Source of the DNA: Paracoccus sp. SMMA_5_TC
GTDB lineage: Bacteria; Pseudomonadota; Alphaproteobacteria; Rhodobacterales; Rhodobacteraceae
Assembly: GCF_009696685.2 (NCBI RefSeq)
Contig: NZ_CP102355.1
Coordinates: forward strand, 1,847,501-1,911,500
Direction: 5' to 3'
DNA length: 64,000 nucleotides
Numbering within the stretch: the stretch's first letter is position 1; the number at the start of each line of letters is the position of its first letter. A program made the position numbers and the translations under genes. The notes under the pieces are model-generated. The model saw nothing but the letters and a program-made list of their open reading frames with translations, did no database searches and was not told where the DNA came from. Positions 56,179 to 64,000 of the stretch are shown here, piece by piece.

Positions 56179-56948
56179 TGCGATGTCCTTTCGCCTTGGG
56201 GCGCAAGTTTCAATTCGACGGCAAAGTCATAGGCATCCCCGCGGTAAAGCGAGCGGGTGAACTCGACGACCTTGCCCGAGGGCAGATAGGAAATCCGTTC
56301 GATCCGCAGCCCGGCGACACCGGGCATCACCCCCAGCAGCTCGGCATCCTTGCTGGTCAGGTTGGCGGCGGAAATGCGTTGCACGGCGCGCACCGGGCGC
56401 AGGCCCCGCGCCTCGAGCACGGCATAAAGCGAGCCTTCGACGGCCTGCGGATCGGGCAGGATCTGCTGGGCCAGCGAGGCGCGTTCGATCGCCAGCGGCA
56501 CGCCGTCGGAACTGCGCACACGCTCAAGCCGGGCGACCTTGTCGCCTACACCCAGACCCAGCGCCATGACCTCTTCGGGGGCGGGGGCGTGCAGGCCGCG
56601 TGCGATCCAGCGGCTTTCGACTGAGCGCCCGCGCCGGGCCATGTCCTCGGTGAACGAGGTCAGCAGCGACAGCGCCTGTTCCAGCTTTTCGACGCGGGGC
56701 GCGACGAATGTGCCCGAGCCGCGCTTTTGCACCAGCTGGCCCGAGGCGACCAGTTCCGCCACCCCCTTGCGGATGGTGACGCGCGACAGCCCGGTCATCG
56801 CGGCCAGTTCCCGTTCCGGCGGCAGGCTGTCACCGGGTTTCAGATCGCCCGCAGCGATGGCCTCGGCGATCAGGCGCTGCAATTGCAGATACAGCGGTCC
56901 GCCGCCGCTGTCCTCGAATGCTTCGGGGCGAAAGATATGGCTCATCAT
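56175..56948 (-). CDS. GntR/HutC-family transcriptional regulator
   Basis: A 257-residue regulator. The winged helix (residues 20-85) contains LKPGDSLPPERELAAMTGLS, then RVTIRKGVAELVASGQLVQK. The rest is a UTRA ligand domain (RWIARGLHAPAPEEVMALGL, VVEFTRSLYRGDAYDFAVEL). NagR-type relatives bind GlcNAc-6-P or GlcN-6-P. Start overlaps the kinase stop; ATG at 56945 is equivalent. It is the likely binder of the two operator boxes in the divergent promoter region. Confidence 0.9.
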   Translation of the reverse strand: MMSHIFRPEAFEDSGGGPLYLQLQRLIAEAIAAGDLKPGDSLPPERELAAMTGLSRVTIRKGVAELVASGQLVQKRGSGTFVAPRVEKLEQALSLLTSFTEDMARRGRSVESRWIARGLHAPAPEEVMALGLGVGDKVARLERVRSSDGVPLAIERASLAQQILPDPQAVEGSLYAVLEARGLRPVRAVQRISAANLTSKDAELLGVMPGVAGLRIERISYLPSGKVVEFTRSLYRGDAYDFAVELKLAPQGERTSQ

Positions 56949-57778
56949 GCCTCCTGCCGCGCCAGCAGCAGCGCGCCGTCCAGCCCGGAACCCATGGCGG
57001 GGCGGATGTCCCAAAGCCCGGCCATGCGCGCGGCGTAATGCGCGCCCAGCCCGCCCAGGAACACCACCGGCAGGTTGCGACCGGCCTGCAAGGTGTCGAT
57101 CATCTGCCGCACCTCGGCCACGGCATCGTCAAATATCTGCCTGGCGGCAGGATCGGTGCCCGTCACGATGGCGGGGGCAAAACGGCCGAACTCCACCGGC
57201 TTGGCGCGCAGGCCAAAGGAAATGACGCCCTCGATCCCGCCCAGTTCATCCAGAACCTGTTGCAACAGCGGCGTCATGGGCACGAACCCGTCCTCGGCGC
57301 GCAGGGCGCGCGCCAGCAGCGAACGGCCCAGCACCGCGCCGCTGCCCTCATCGCCCAGCAGAAAGCCGCGGCCGCCGTATTGGCGCATCCTGCCCCCCGC
57401 CTGAACGGCAAAGACCGAGCCCGTTCCCATGGCCGCCACGATGCCGTCGCCGCCCTGCAAGGCGCCGGTGGCGGCAGTCACCGCATCAGTCACGATTCGG
57501 CAGCGATCAAAAGGCAGCATTGCGCGCAATCTTTCGGCTGCCGCGGTAACGTTGGCCCCGGCCAGCCCCAGAACTGCGGTTATCGGTTGCGCGCGGGCGA
57601 TTCCCGCAGCCCTGATCGCGTCCTCGGTCGCGGCCAGGATATTGGCGCAGGCGGCTTCGGTTTCGATCGAGATATTGGCGGGGCCTGCTGCGGCCTGGCC
57701 CAGAACACGGCCGCGGGCATCCGCCAGCGCCGCCCGGCAACCCGTCCCTCCACCATCGATGCCCAGATAGAATGTCAT
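56945..57778 (-). CDS. BadF/BcrA-family amino-sugar kinase
   Basis: A 277-residue ASKHA-fold kinase starting MTFYLGIDGGGTGCRAALAD, with ATP-binding segments LGLAGANVTAAAERLRAM, IVAAMGTGSVFAVQAG and RGFLLGDEGSGAVLGRSLL. This is the N-acetylglucosamine kinase type of BadF family, and the operon with nagA supports GlcNAc or a related N-acetylhexosamine as substrate. ATG 57778 has GGAGG upstream. It is the first gene of the leftward operon. Confidence 0.85.
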   Translation of the reverse strand: MTFYLGIDGGGTGCRAALADARGRVLGQAAAGPANISIETEAACANILAATEDAIRAAGIARAQPITAVLGLAGANVTAAAERLRAMLPFDRCRIVTDAVTAATGALQGGDGIVAAMGTGSVFAVQAGGRMRQYGGRGFLLGDEGSGAVLGRSLLARALRAEDGFVPMTPLLQQVLDELGGIEGVISFGLRAKPVEFGRFAPAIVTGTDPAARQIFDDAVAEVRQMIDTLQAGRNLPVVFLGGLGAHYAARMAGLWDIRPAMGSGLDGALLLARQEA

Positions 57779-57799
57779 GGCGCCTCCTTGAACGGCAAG

Positions 57800-57817
57800 A
57801 TACCAAAGCAATACCAA
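57800..57817. promoter_or_regulatory. Operator box 1 in the divergent amino-sugar promoter region
   Basis: ATACCAAAGCAATACCAA, lying 22 bases upstream of the kinase ATG. An inverted near-copy (16 of 18 matches) is at 57889-57906. The pair flanks the AT-rich centre of the divergent region and is the likely target of the adjacent GntR-family regulator. Confidence 0.7.
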
Positions 57818-57888
57818 AATGGAAGGGTAATCTTTTCAAAGGCGCAAAAAAGGCAGAATACGACATAACTCACAAACAGGGTTTACAA

Positions 57889-57906
57889 TTGGTATTGTTT
57901 TGGCAT
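57889..57906. promoter_or_regulatory. Operator box 2 in the divergent amino-sugar promoter region
   Basis: TTGGTATTGTTTTGGCAT, whose reverse complement is ATGCCAAAACAATACCAA, matching box 1 at 16 of 18 positions in the opposite orientation. It lies 27 bases before the murQ-like start. Repression of both operons by one regulator, relieved by an amino-sugar phosphate, is the expected logic. Confidence 0.7.
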
Positions 57907-57933
57907 TATCAGGGCAGAGGGAAGGGGAATCAC

Positions 57934-58836
57934 ATGACCACCACCACCGAATCCCGGCACCCCGGGTCCGACGGCCTGCATGCGTTGCCTGATGCCGAGT
58001 GTCTGGCACGGCTTCTGGATGCACAGGTCGCCGCACTGCAGGCGGTGCGTCCCTCGTTTCCTGCCCTGGTGCGGGCCGCGGATGCGGCGGCTGCGTCGCT
58101 GCGGGCCGGCGGTCGGCTGGGTTATGCCGGGGCCGGATCGTCGGGGCTGATGGCCCTGGCCGATTGCCTGGAACTGGCAGGCACATTCGGCATCCCGCCC
58201 GAACGCACGCCCATGCTGTTCGCCGGTGGCGCGGCGGCGCTACTGCATCTGCAAGGCAGTGTCGAGGATGATCCCGACCTGGCGCTGGCCGATCTGGATC
58301 GCAGCGGTCTGGAGCGCGGCGATACGCTGCTGTGCCTGTCCGCCTCGGGGCGCACGCCATATGCACTGGCCGCTGCCGGCGCGGCCCGGGCGCGCGGTGT
58401 CGTTGTCGTGGGTATCGCCAATGTCGCGAACTCACCTTTGTTGTCCGAGTGCGACGTGCCTGTGCTGCTGGATACCGGCCCCGAGGTGGTGACCGGATCG
58501 ACGCGCATGGGGGCCGCAACCGCGCAAAAGGCCGCGCTGAACATGCTGTCCACGCTGGTGGCGGTCCGCCTTGGGCATGTGCTGGACGGTTACATGATCA
58601 ATGTGGTGGCCGACAACGCCAAGCTGGTCGATCGCGCGGCGCGCATCGTTTCCGCGCTGGCTGGCGTCGATCGCGTTGCGGCCGAACACGCGCTTGAGAG
58701 CACGGGCGGGGCGGTAAAACCCGCCATTCTGGTCGCCCGGGGCACGGCGCCGGACATCGCGCATGAACAGTTGGCGGCCAGTGATGGGAAACTGGCCGAC
58801 CTGCTTCAGATTTCACACCAGGGTCCGCAAGAATGA
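57934..58836 (+). CDS. murQ: N-acetylmuramic acid 6-phosphate etherase
   Basis: A 300-residue SIS-domain lyase that cleaves lactate from MurNAc-6-phosphate to give GlcNAc-6-phosphate. Family features: GYAGAGSSGLMALADCLELA, LCLSASGRTPYALAAAG, GSTRMGAATAQKAALNMLST and GYMINVVADNAKLVDRAARI, with the usual 300-residue length. Start at 57934 is preceded by GGGGAA. As first gene of an ABC transporter operon it suggests uptake of a muramyl sugar, with the product passing to NagA from the divergent operon. Confidence 0.9.
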   Translation: MTTTTESRHPGSDGLHALPDAECLARLLDAQVAALQAVRPSFPALVRAADAAAASLRAGGRLGYAGAGSSGLMALADCLELAGTFGIPPERTPMLFAGGAAALLHLQGSVEDDPDLALADLDRSGLERGDTLLCLSASGRTPYALAAAGAARARGVVVVGIANVANSPLLSECDVPVLLDTGPEVVTGSTRMGAATAQKAALNMLSTLVAVRLGHVLDGYMINVVADNAKLVDRAARIVSALAGVDRVAAEHALESTGGAVKPAILVARGTAPDIAHEQLAASDGKLADLLQISHQGPQE

Positions 58837-58859
58837 CCCGCCATCCAAGGGAGAAGACC

Positions 58860-60119
58860 ATGATCAAGACCATGCGCCTGGCGCTGCTGGGCTCGACGCT
58901 GCTGAGCGGCGCGGCCTGGGCACAGGATGTCACCCTGACCATCGAAAGCTGGCGCAACGACGATCTTGCGATCTGGCAGGAAAAGATCATCCCCGCCTTC
59001 GAGGCGGCAAACCCCGGCATCAAGATCAACTTCGCCCCTTCGGCGCCCCCTGAATATAACGCGGTGCTGAATTCCAAGCTGGATGCCGGGTCGGCGGGCG
59101 ATCTGATCACTTGCCGCCCATTCGATGCCTCGCTGGAGCTGTTCAACAAGGGCAAGCTGGCCGATCTGAGCGATCTGCCCGCAATGGCGAACTTCTCGGA
59201 CGTGGCGAAATCGGCCTGGCAGACCGATGACGGCAGCAAGACCTTCTGCGTGCCGATGGCCTCGGTCATTCATGGCTTCATCTACAACAAGGCCGCCTTC
59301 GAGCAGCTGGGCCTGACCCCGCCCAGGACCGAGGCCGAGTTCTTTGCCCTGCTGGACAAGATCAAGGCCGACGGCACCTATATCCCCATGGCGATGGGCA
59401 CCAACGACCAGTGGGAAGCCGCCACCATGGGCTATCAGAACATCGGTCCCAACTACTGGAAGGGCGAAGAGGGGCGCAAGGCGCTGCTGGCCGGCGAACA
59501 GAAGCTGACCGACGAGCCCTGGGTCGCCCCCTTCCGCCAGCTGGCCAAATGGAAGGATTACCTGGGCGACGGGTTCGAGGCGCAGACCTATCCTGACAGC
59601 CAGAACCTGTTCACCCTGGGCCGCGCCGCCATCTATCCGGCGGGTTCCTGGGAAATCGGCGTGTTCGGCCCGCAGATCGGCGGCGCGTTCGAGATGGGCG
59701 CCTTTCCGCCTCCGGTCCCGGCCGAGGGCGACAAGTGCTATATCAGCGATCACACCGACATCGGCATCGGCATGAACGCCGCCACCAAGCACCCGGACGA
59801 GGCGCGCAAGTTCCTGGAATGGGTCGGGTCGTCCGAATTCGCCACGCTTTACGCCAATGCTCTGCCGGGCTTCTTCTCGCTCAATTCGGCCCCGGTCGAG
59901 ATGCAGGATCCCCTGGCGCAGGAATTCGTCAGCTGGCGCGAGAATTGCGAACCCACCATCCGTTCGACCTATCAGATCCTGTCGCGCGGCACCCCGAACC
60001 TTGAAAACGAAACCTGGAATGCCAGCGCCAACGTGATCAAGGGCACCGAGACGCCCGAGGCCGCCGCCCAGCGGCTGCAGGATGGCCTGGCTTCGTGGTA
60101 CGAGCCGCAGAAGAAATGA
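58860..60119 (+). CDS. ABC transporter sugar-binding protein
   Basis: A 419-residue family 1 extracellular solute-binding protein. The signal peptide (residues 1-21) has a hydrophobic core and cleavage motif in LALLGSTLLSGAAWAQDVTL. Mature features are YNAVLNSKLDAGSAGDLITC, AMGTNDQWEAATMGYQNIGP and YPAGSWEIGVFGPQIGGAFE. It would bind an oligo- or amino-sugar in the periplasm and deliver it to the permeases that follow. AGGGAG lies upstream of the ATG. Confidence 0.93.
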   Translation: MIKTMRLALLGSTLLSGAAWAQDVTLTIESWRNDDLAIWQEKIIPAFEAANPGIKINFAPSAPPEYNAVLNSKLDAGSAGDLITCRPFDASLELFNKGKLADLSDLPAMANFSDVAKSAWQTDDGSKTFCVPMASVIHGFIYNKAAFEQLGLTPPRTEAEFFALLDKIKADGTYIPMAMGTNDQWEAATMGYQNIGPNYWKGEEGRKALLAGEQKLTDEPWVAPFRQLAKWKDYLGDGFEAQTYPDSQNLFTLGRAAIYPAGSWEIGVFGPQIGGAFEMGAFPPPVPAEGDKCYISDHTDIGIGMNAATKHPDEARKFLEWVGSSEFATLYANALPGFFSLNSAPVEMQDPLAQEFVSWRENCEPTIRSTYQILSRGTPNLENETWNASANVIKGTETPEAAAQRLQDGLASWYEPQKK

Positions 60120-60222
60120 CCAGGGCCGACCGCTGACGGCGGCCATCGGGGAACGGCAGTGTCCGTTCCCCGCATCCCGGGCGGGCAGCGCCCTTTCACA
60201 ACCTGAACGGAAAGGATACGCC

Positions 60223-61140
60223 ATGGCGCAGCGAAAACCGTTTCGCTGGCATATCGCGGTGTTTCTGGCGCCCGCGGTGCTGGTCTATACCGCCATCATG
60301 ATCGTGCCGCTGGTGGCAACGCTGAACCTGTCGCTGTTCAACCTTCGGGATGGAGAGCGCATCTTTGTCGGCTTGCAGAATTTTGCTACCCTGTTCGGCG
60401 ACCCGCGGTGGAGCCAGGCTTTCTGGAATGCCTTCGGCAACAACGCCTGGTTCTTCCTGGTCCACATGTTGGTGCAGAACCCCATCGGCATCCTGCTGGC
60501 GGCGCTGCTGAGTTCGCCGCGCTTGCGCTTCGCGGCCTTTTACCGCACCGCCATATTCGTGCCGACCATCCTCAGCTTCGTGATCGTCGGCTTTGTCTGG
60601 AAGCTGATCCTGTCGCCCATCTGGGGAATCGCCCCGGGGATGCTGGATGCCATCGGGCTGAAAAGCCTGTTCGCCCCCTGGCTGGGGCGCGAGGGCTCGG
60701 CGCTGACCACGCTGGCGCTGATCTCGGTCTGGCAGTTCGTCGGCATCCCGATGATGCTGATCTATGCCGCGCTGCTGTCGATCCCCGACGAGGTGATCGA
60801 GGCCGCCGAGATGGACGGTGTCACCGGCTGGTCGCAGTTCTGGAAGATCAAGCTGCCGCTGATCCTGCCGTCGATCGGCATCATCTCGATCCTGACCTTT
60901 GTCGGCAACTTCAACGCCTTCGACCTGATCTATGTGACCCAAGGGTCGCTGGCCGGGCCGAACTTTGCCACCGACATCCTGGGCACGTTCCTTTACCGCA
61001 CCTTCTTCGGCTTTCAGTTGCAGATCGGCGACCCGCATATGGGGGCGACAATCGCCACCGCCATGTTCGGCATCATCCTGCTGGGCGTCTGCCTTTACCT
61101 TTACACCATCCAGCGCCGCTTGCGCCGCTATCAGTTCTGA
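60223..61140 (+). CDS. Sugar ABC transporter permease, MalF type
   Basis: A 305-residue inner membrane protein with six predicted membrane spans, the first at WHIAVFLAPAVLVYTAIMIV. The EAA loop that contacts the ATPase is IEAAEMDGVTGWSQFWKIKL. It starts at 60223 after AAAGGA and forms a heterodimer with the next permease. The 103-base gap from the binding-protein gene holds a GC-rich inverted sequence that may attenuate downstream transcription, as is common in such operons. Confidence 0.93.
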   Translation: MAQRKPFRWHIAVFLAPAVLVYTAIMIVPLVATLNLSLFNLRDGERIFVGLQNFATLFGDPRWSQAFWNAFGNNAWFFLVHMLVQNPIGILLAALLSSPRLRFAAFYRTAIFVPTILSFVIVGFVWKLILSPIWGIAPGMLDAIGLKSLFAPWLGREGSALTTLALISVWQFVGIPMMLIYAALLSIPDEVIEAAEMDGVTGWSQFWKIKLPLILPSIGIISILTFVGNFNAFDLIYVTQGSLAGPNFATDILGTFLYRTFFGFQLQIGDPHMGATIATAMFGIILLGVCLYLYTIQRRLRRYQF

Positions 61141-61149
61141 GGCGACACG

Positions 61150-61989
61150 ATGAGCCAGGCCCGACATTCCCTGTCCCGCAGCATTGCCGCCCATACGGTC
61201 CTGCTGGGATATACGCTGATCGCGCTGTTCCCGATTTTCGTGATCGTGGTCAACAGCTTCAAGAACCGCCGCGCCATCTTTGCCGATCCGCTGGCGCTGC
61301 CCGATGCCTCGACCTTCGATCTGGTCGGCTACCAGACCGTGCTGGCCCAGGGCGATTTCCTGCAATATTTCACCAATTCGATGATCGTCACCGTCGCCAG
61401 CCTGTTCTTCGTGCTGCTGTTCGGGGCGATGGCGGCCTTTGCGCTGTCGGAATACCGTTTTCGCGGCAACGCGCTGTGGGGGCTTTATCTGGCGCTGGGC
61501 ATCATGATCCCGATCCGCCTGGGCACGGTTGCCATCCTGCAGATGATGGTGGCGGCCGGGCTGGTCAATACGCTGACGGCGCTGATCCTGGTCTATACGG
61601 CGCAGGGCCTGCCGCTGGCGGTGTTCATCCTGACCGAATTCATGCGCGGCGTGTCCGACGACCTGAAGAACGCCGGCCGCATCGACGGGCTGTCGGAATA
61701 TGTCATCTTCTTCCGGCTGGTGTTGCCGCTGGTGCGGCCGGCCATGGCCACAGTTGCGGTATTCACCATGATCCCGATCTGGAACGACCTGTGGTTTCCG
61801 CTGATCCTTGCGCCCTCCGAGGCGACCAAGACCATCACCCTGGGCAGCCAGGTGTTCATCGGCCAGTTCGTGACCAACTGGAACGCGGTTCTGGCGGCGC
61901 TTGGCCTGGCGATCGTGCCGGTGCTGGTCCTTTACCTGATCTTCTCGCGTCAGCTCATCCGCGGCATCACCGCCGGCGCCGTGAAATGA
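61150..61989 (+). CDS. Sugar ABC transporter permease, MalG type
   Basis: A 279-residue permease with six spans, beginning with a basic N-terminus and LLGYTLIALFPIFVIVVNSF. The EAA-like loop is KNAGRIDGLSEYVIFFRLVL, and YLIFSRQLIRGITAGAVK is the characteristic C-terminus of MalG-type sugar permeases. It starts 9 bases after the previous stop and completes the membrane channel. Confidence 0.94.
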   Translation: MSQARHSLSRSIAAHTVLLGYTLIALFPIFVIVVNSFKNRRAIFADPLALPDASTFDLVGYQTVLAQGDFLQYFTNSMIVTVASLFFVLLFGAMAAFALSEYRFRGNALWGLYLALGIMIPIRLGTVAILQMMVAAGLVNTLTALILVYTAQGLPLAVFILTEFMRGVSDDLKNAGRIDGLSEYVIFFRLVLPLVRPAMATVAVFTMIPIWNDLWFPLILAPSEATKTITLGSQVFIGQFVTNWNAVLAALGLAIVPVLVLYLIFSRQLIRGITAGAVK

Positions 61990-62019
61990 CCATGACAGCC
62001 CCGAACAAGGAGTGATCCG

Positions 62020-63021
62020 ATGGGTGCCCTGACCCTGAGCCAAGTGACCAAATCCTTTGGTGCGACCGATGTCATCAAGGGTGTCGACCTGCAGGTCGAT
62101 GACGGAGAGTTCTGCGTCTTTGTCGGCCCTTCGGGCTGCGGCAAGTCGACCCTGCTGCGCATGATTGCCGGGCTTGAGGATGTGACCTCGGGCGATGTGC
62201 GGATCGATGGCGCGCGCATCAACGACCTGGCCCCGGCAAAGCGTGAAATCGCCATGGTGTTTCAAAGCTATGCGCTTTATCCGCATCTGACGGTGCGCGA
62301 GAACATGGGCCTGGCGCTGCGCCAGGCGGGCGTCAGCCGTGACCGCATCACCCAGGCCACCGACAAGGCGGCGGCGATGCTGTCGCTGGGCCATCTGATG
62401 GACCGGCGTCCCAGCGAGATGTCGGGCGGCCAGCGTCAGCGCGTGGCCATCGGCCGCGCAATCGTGCGCACGCCGAAACTGTTCCTGTTCGACGAGCCGC
62501 TGTCGAACCTGGACGCGGCGCTGCGCGTGCAGACCCGGATCGAGATTGCGCGCCTGCACCGCGAACTGGGCGCGACGATGATCTATGTGACCCACGACCA
62601 GGTCGAGGCGATGACCCTGGCCGACAAGATCGTGGTCTTGCGGGGCGGCGTGGTCGAACAGGTCGGCCGGCCGATGGATCTGTATAACGACCCCGACAAC
62701 ACCTTTGTCGCCGGCTTCATCGGCAGCCCGCAGATGAACTTCCTCAAGGCGGGGGTGCTGGGGCTGCGTTCGGATACGCTGGGGATCCGTCCCGAACACC
62801 TGACCATCGACGCGGGCGGGCAGGGCCAGATTGCCGGCCGCATCAGCCATGTCGAAAAGCTGGGCGGTGAAACGCTGGTCTATGTCAATGCGCCCGATCA
62901 CGGGTTGCTGACGGTGCGGCTGTTCGGCGAACAGGATTATGCGGTGGACGAACAGGTGACGCTGGGCTTTCAGCCGGCGCGAGCCTATCACTTCGACGCC
63001 GAGGGCCGGCGCCTGCGCTGA
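62020..63021 (+). CDS. Sugar ABC transporter ATP-binding protein, UgpC/MalK type
   Basis: A 333-residue ATPase. Walker A is VGPSGCGKSTLLRMIAGLED, the signature motif is EMSGGQRQRVAIGRAIVR, Walker B is LFLFDEPLSNLDAALRVQ, and the switch His is in YVTHDQVEAMTLADKIVVL. The C-terminal TOBE domain (GIRPEHLTIDAGGQGQIAGR) is present but slightly short. It energises the transporter formed by the two preceding permeases. Confidence 0.94.
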   Translation: MGALTLSQVTKSFGATDVIKGVDLQVDDGEFCVFVGPSGCGKSTLLRMIAGLEDVTSGDVRIDGARINDLAPAKREIAMVFQSYALYPHLTVRENMGLALRQAGVSRDRITQATDKAAAMLSLGHLMDRRPSEMSGGQRQRVAIGRAIVRTPKLFLFDEPLSNLDAALRVQTRIEIARLHRELGATMIYVTHDQVEAMTLADKIVVLRGGVVEQVGRPMDLYNDPDNTFVAGFIGSPQMNFLKAGVLGLRSDTLGIRPEHLTIDAGGQGQIAGRISHVEKLGGETLVYVNAPDHGLLTVRLFGEQDYAVDEQVTLGFQPARAYHFDAEGRRLR

Positions 63022-63087
63022 ACCGGCACGGTCAGCGGCGCCAATTTCGCTTGACGCGGTTTTGCCCCCATGGCTACCCCCGCAAGG

Positions 63088-64000
63088 ATGGATGCAAGCG
63101 GGGGTGGAACCTTGGATGACCAGGCAAGACGGCTGCGGGTGCTGATCATCGCCGAGGCGGCCAACCCCGAATGGGTCTCGGTGCCGCTGGTGGGCTGGTC
63201 GCTGGCCGCGGCGCTGCGCGAGCGCGCCGATGTCCATATCGTCACCCAGGTCCGCAACCGCGAGGCGATCCTGCGCGCGGGCCTGGTCGAGGGGCGGGAT
63301 TTCACCGCCATCGACAGCGAGCGGCTGGCCGCGCCGATGTGGCGGCTTGCCGAGCGGCTCAGCTTTGGCAAGGGCGTCGGCTGGACGATGAAGACCGCCG
63401 TGACCACGCTGGGCTACGGCTACTTTGAACGCCTGGTCTGGCGCCAGTTCGGTGACCGCATCCGCGCCGGCGCCTATGACCTGGTGCATCGCATCACCCC
63501 GCTGACGCCCACCGCCAACAGCCTGCTGGCGCCGCGCTGCCGCCGGGCGGGGGTGCCCTTCGTGCTGGGGCCGCTGAATGGCGGCGTTCCGTGGCCGCGC
63601 GGATTTGACAGCGAACGGCGGCGGGAACGGGAATGGCTGTCCTATGTCCGCGGCGCCTACAAGGCATTGCCGGGGCGGGGGGCGATGCTGCGCGATGCCG
63701 CGGCGATCCTGTGCGGGTCGCTGCACACGCGCAGCGAAATTCCGGCGCGTTTTCAGCACAAGACCATCTGGCTGCCCGAAAATGCCATCGATCCGGCGCG
63801 CTTTGCGCTGCGCGCGCCGCAACCGGGCCGCCTGCCGCTGCGCGGCTGCTTCATCGGCCGTCTGGTCCCCTACAAGGGCGCCGACATGGCGATCGAGGCG
63901 GCGGCGCCGCTGTTGCGGGCCGGGCTGCTGACGCTGGACGTGATCGGCGATGGCCCGCAGGCGGATGACCTGCGCGATCTGGTGGCGCGCGAGGGCTTGG
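63088..64000 (+). CDS. Glycosyltransferase family 4-like protein (partial at the window edge)
   Basis: The frame is open to the window edge, giving at least 304 residues. The N-terminal half has the GT-B acceptor domain ([40 protein letters not shown]). The second half begins the GT1-type donor domain with [20 protein letters not shown] and [20 protein letters not shown]. It probably transfers a sugar to an exopolysaccharide or lipid. Start may be ATG 63070, ATG 63088 or TTG 63112; none has a strong ribosome binding site. Confidence 0.8.
   Translation, partial: MDASGGGTLDDQARRLRVLIIAEAANPEWVSVPLVGWSLAAALRERADVHIVTQVRNREAILRAGLVEGRDFTAIDSERLAAPMWRLAERLSFGKGVGWTMKTAVTTLGYGYFERLVWRQFGDRIRAGAYDLVHRITPLTPTANSLLAPRCRRAGVPFVLGPLNGGVPWPRGFDSERRREREWLSYVRGAYKALPGRGAMLRDAAAILCGSLHTRSEIPARFQHKTIWLPENAIDPARFALRAPQPGRLPLRGCFIGRLVPYKGADMAIEAAAPLLRAGLLTLDVIGDGPQADDLRDLVAREGL

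Noticed and set aside
60196..63822. A 1208-codon minus-strand open frame
   Set aside because: It lies antisense to the ABC transporter genes, whose motifs are unambiguous; its His/Gln/Arg-rich composition is what high-GC antisense frames give.

Overview
The window is high-GC DNA from an alphaproteobacterium, most likely a Rhodobacterales member such as Paracoccus. The evidence is the codon use, a gene-transfer-agent (GTA) type phage tail-tip module, a CIRCE-controlled groEL, and the DUF2924/serine-recombinase prophage module. It looks like an accessory region built from two partial prophages, two IS256-family insertion sequences, a CRISPR remnant and stress or RNA-related cargo, ending in an amino-sugar catabolic locus.

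Region 1 (1-22232) is the late half of a siphophage-type prophage. Three small leftward genes (DUF3489-like and two hypotheticals) face a rightward run: terminase small and large subunits, gpW, lambda-type portal, prohead protease-capsid fusion, decoration protein, head-tail joining, tail proteins, tail tube, a tail assembly chaperone pair with a -1 slippery heptamer, tape measure, four GTA-like tail-tip genes, tail fibre, M15 endolysin and an overlapping Rz/Rz1-like spanin pair. A leftward HigBA-like toxin-antitoxin pair interrupts the tail genes.

Region 2 (22265-34615) is leftward and rightward cargo. It holds a four-gene operon (spermidine-synthase-like protein, class I methyltransferase, standalone Hen1-like RNA methyltransferase, HelD-like helicase), an RluE-like pseudouridine synthase, a DksA-like zinc protein, an IS256 element, an orphan groEL with CIRCE and no groES, several small leftward genes, a Nudix hydrolase and a nucleoside monophosphate kinase with an unusual eukaryote-like N-terminal domain.

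Region 3 (34.6-53.2 kb) is the early half of a second, or rearranged, prophage. It has a DUF3883 protein, a leftward integration operon (small ORF, DUF2924, serine recombinase, HTH protein) split by a second IS256 element exactly at a stop/start overlap, an ietAS-type ATPase/subtilase defence pair, an S24 repressor with a divergent operator region, and rightward replication and recombination genes. This module ends abruptly: a primase-like gene runs into a seven-repeat type I-E-like CRISPR array that has no cas genes and no AT-rich leader. An integrase scrap and a start-less membrane-protein frame follow.

Region 4 (54035-64000) is ordinary host metabolism. A leftward operon (N-acetylglucosamine-type kinase, GntR regulator, SIS-domain deaminase, NagA) diverges from a rightward operon (MurQ-like etherase, sugar ABC transporter of four genes), with matching inverted operator boxes between them. 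Together these would import amino sugars or cell-wall sugars and convert them toward fructose-6-phosphate. A partial glycosyltransferase gene runs off the right edge.
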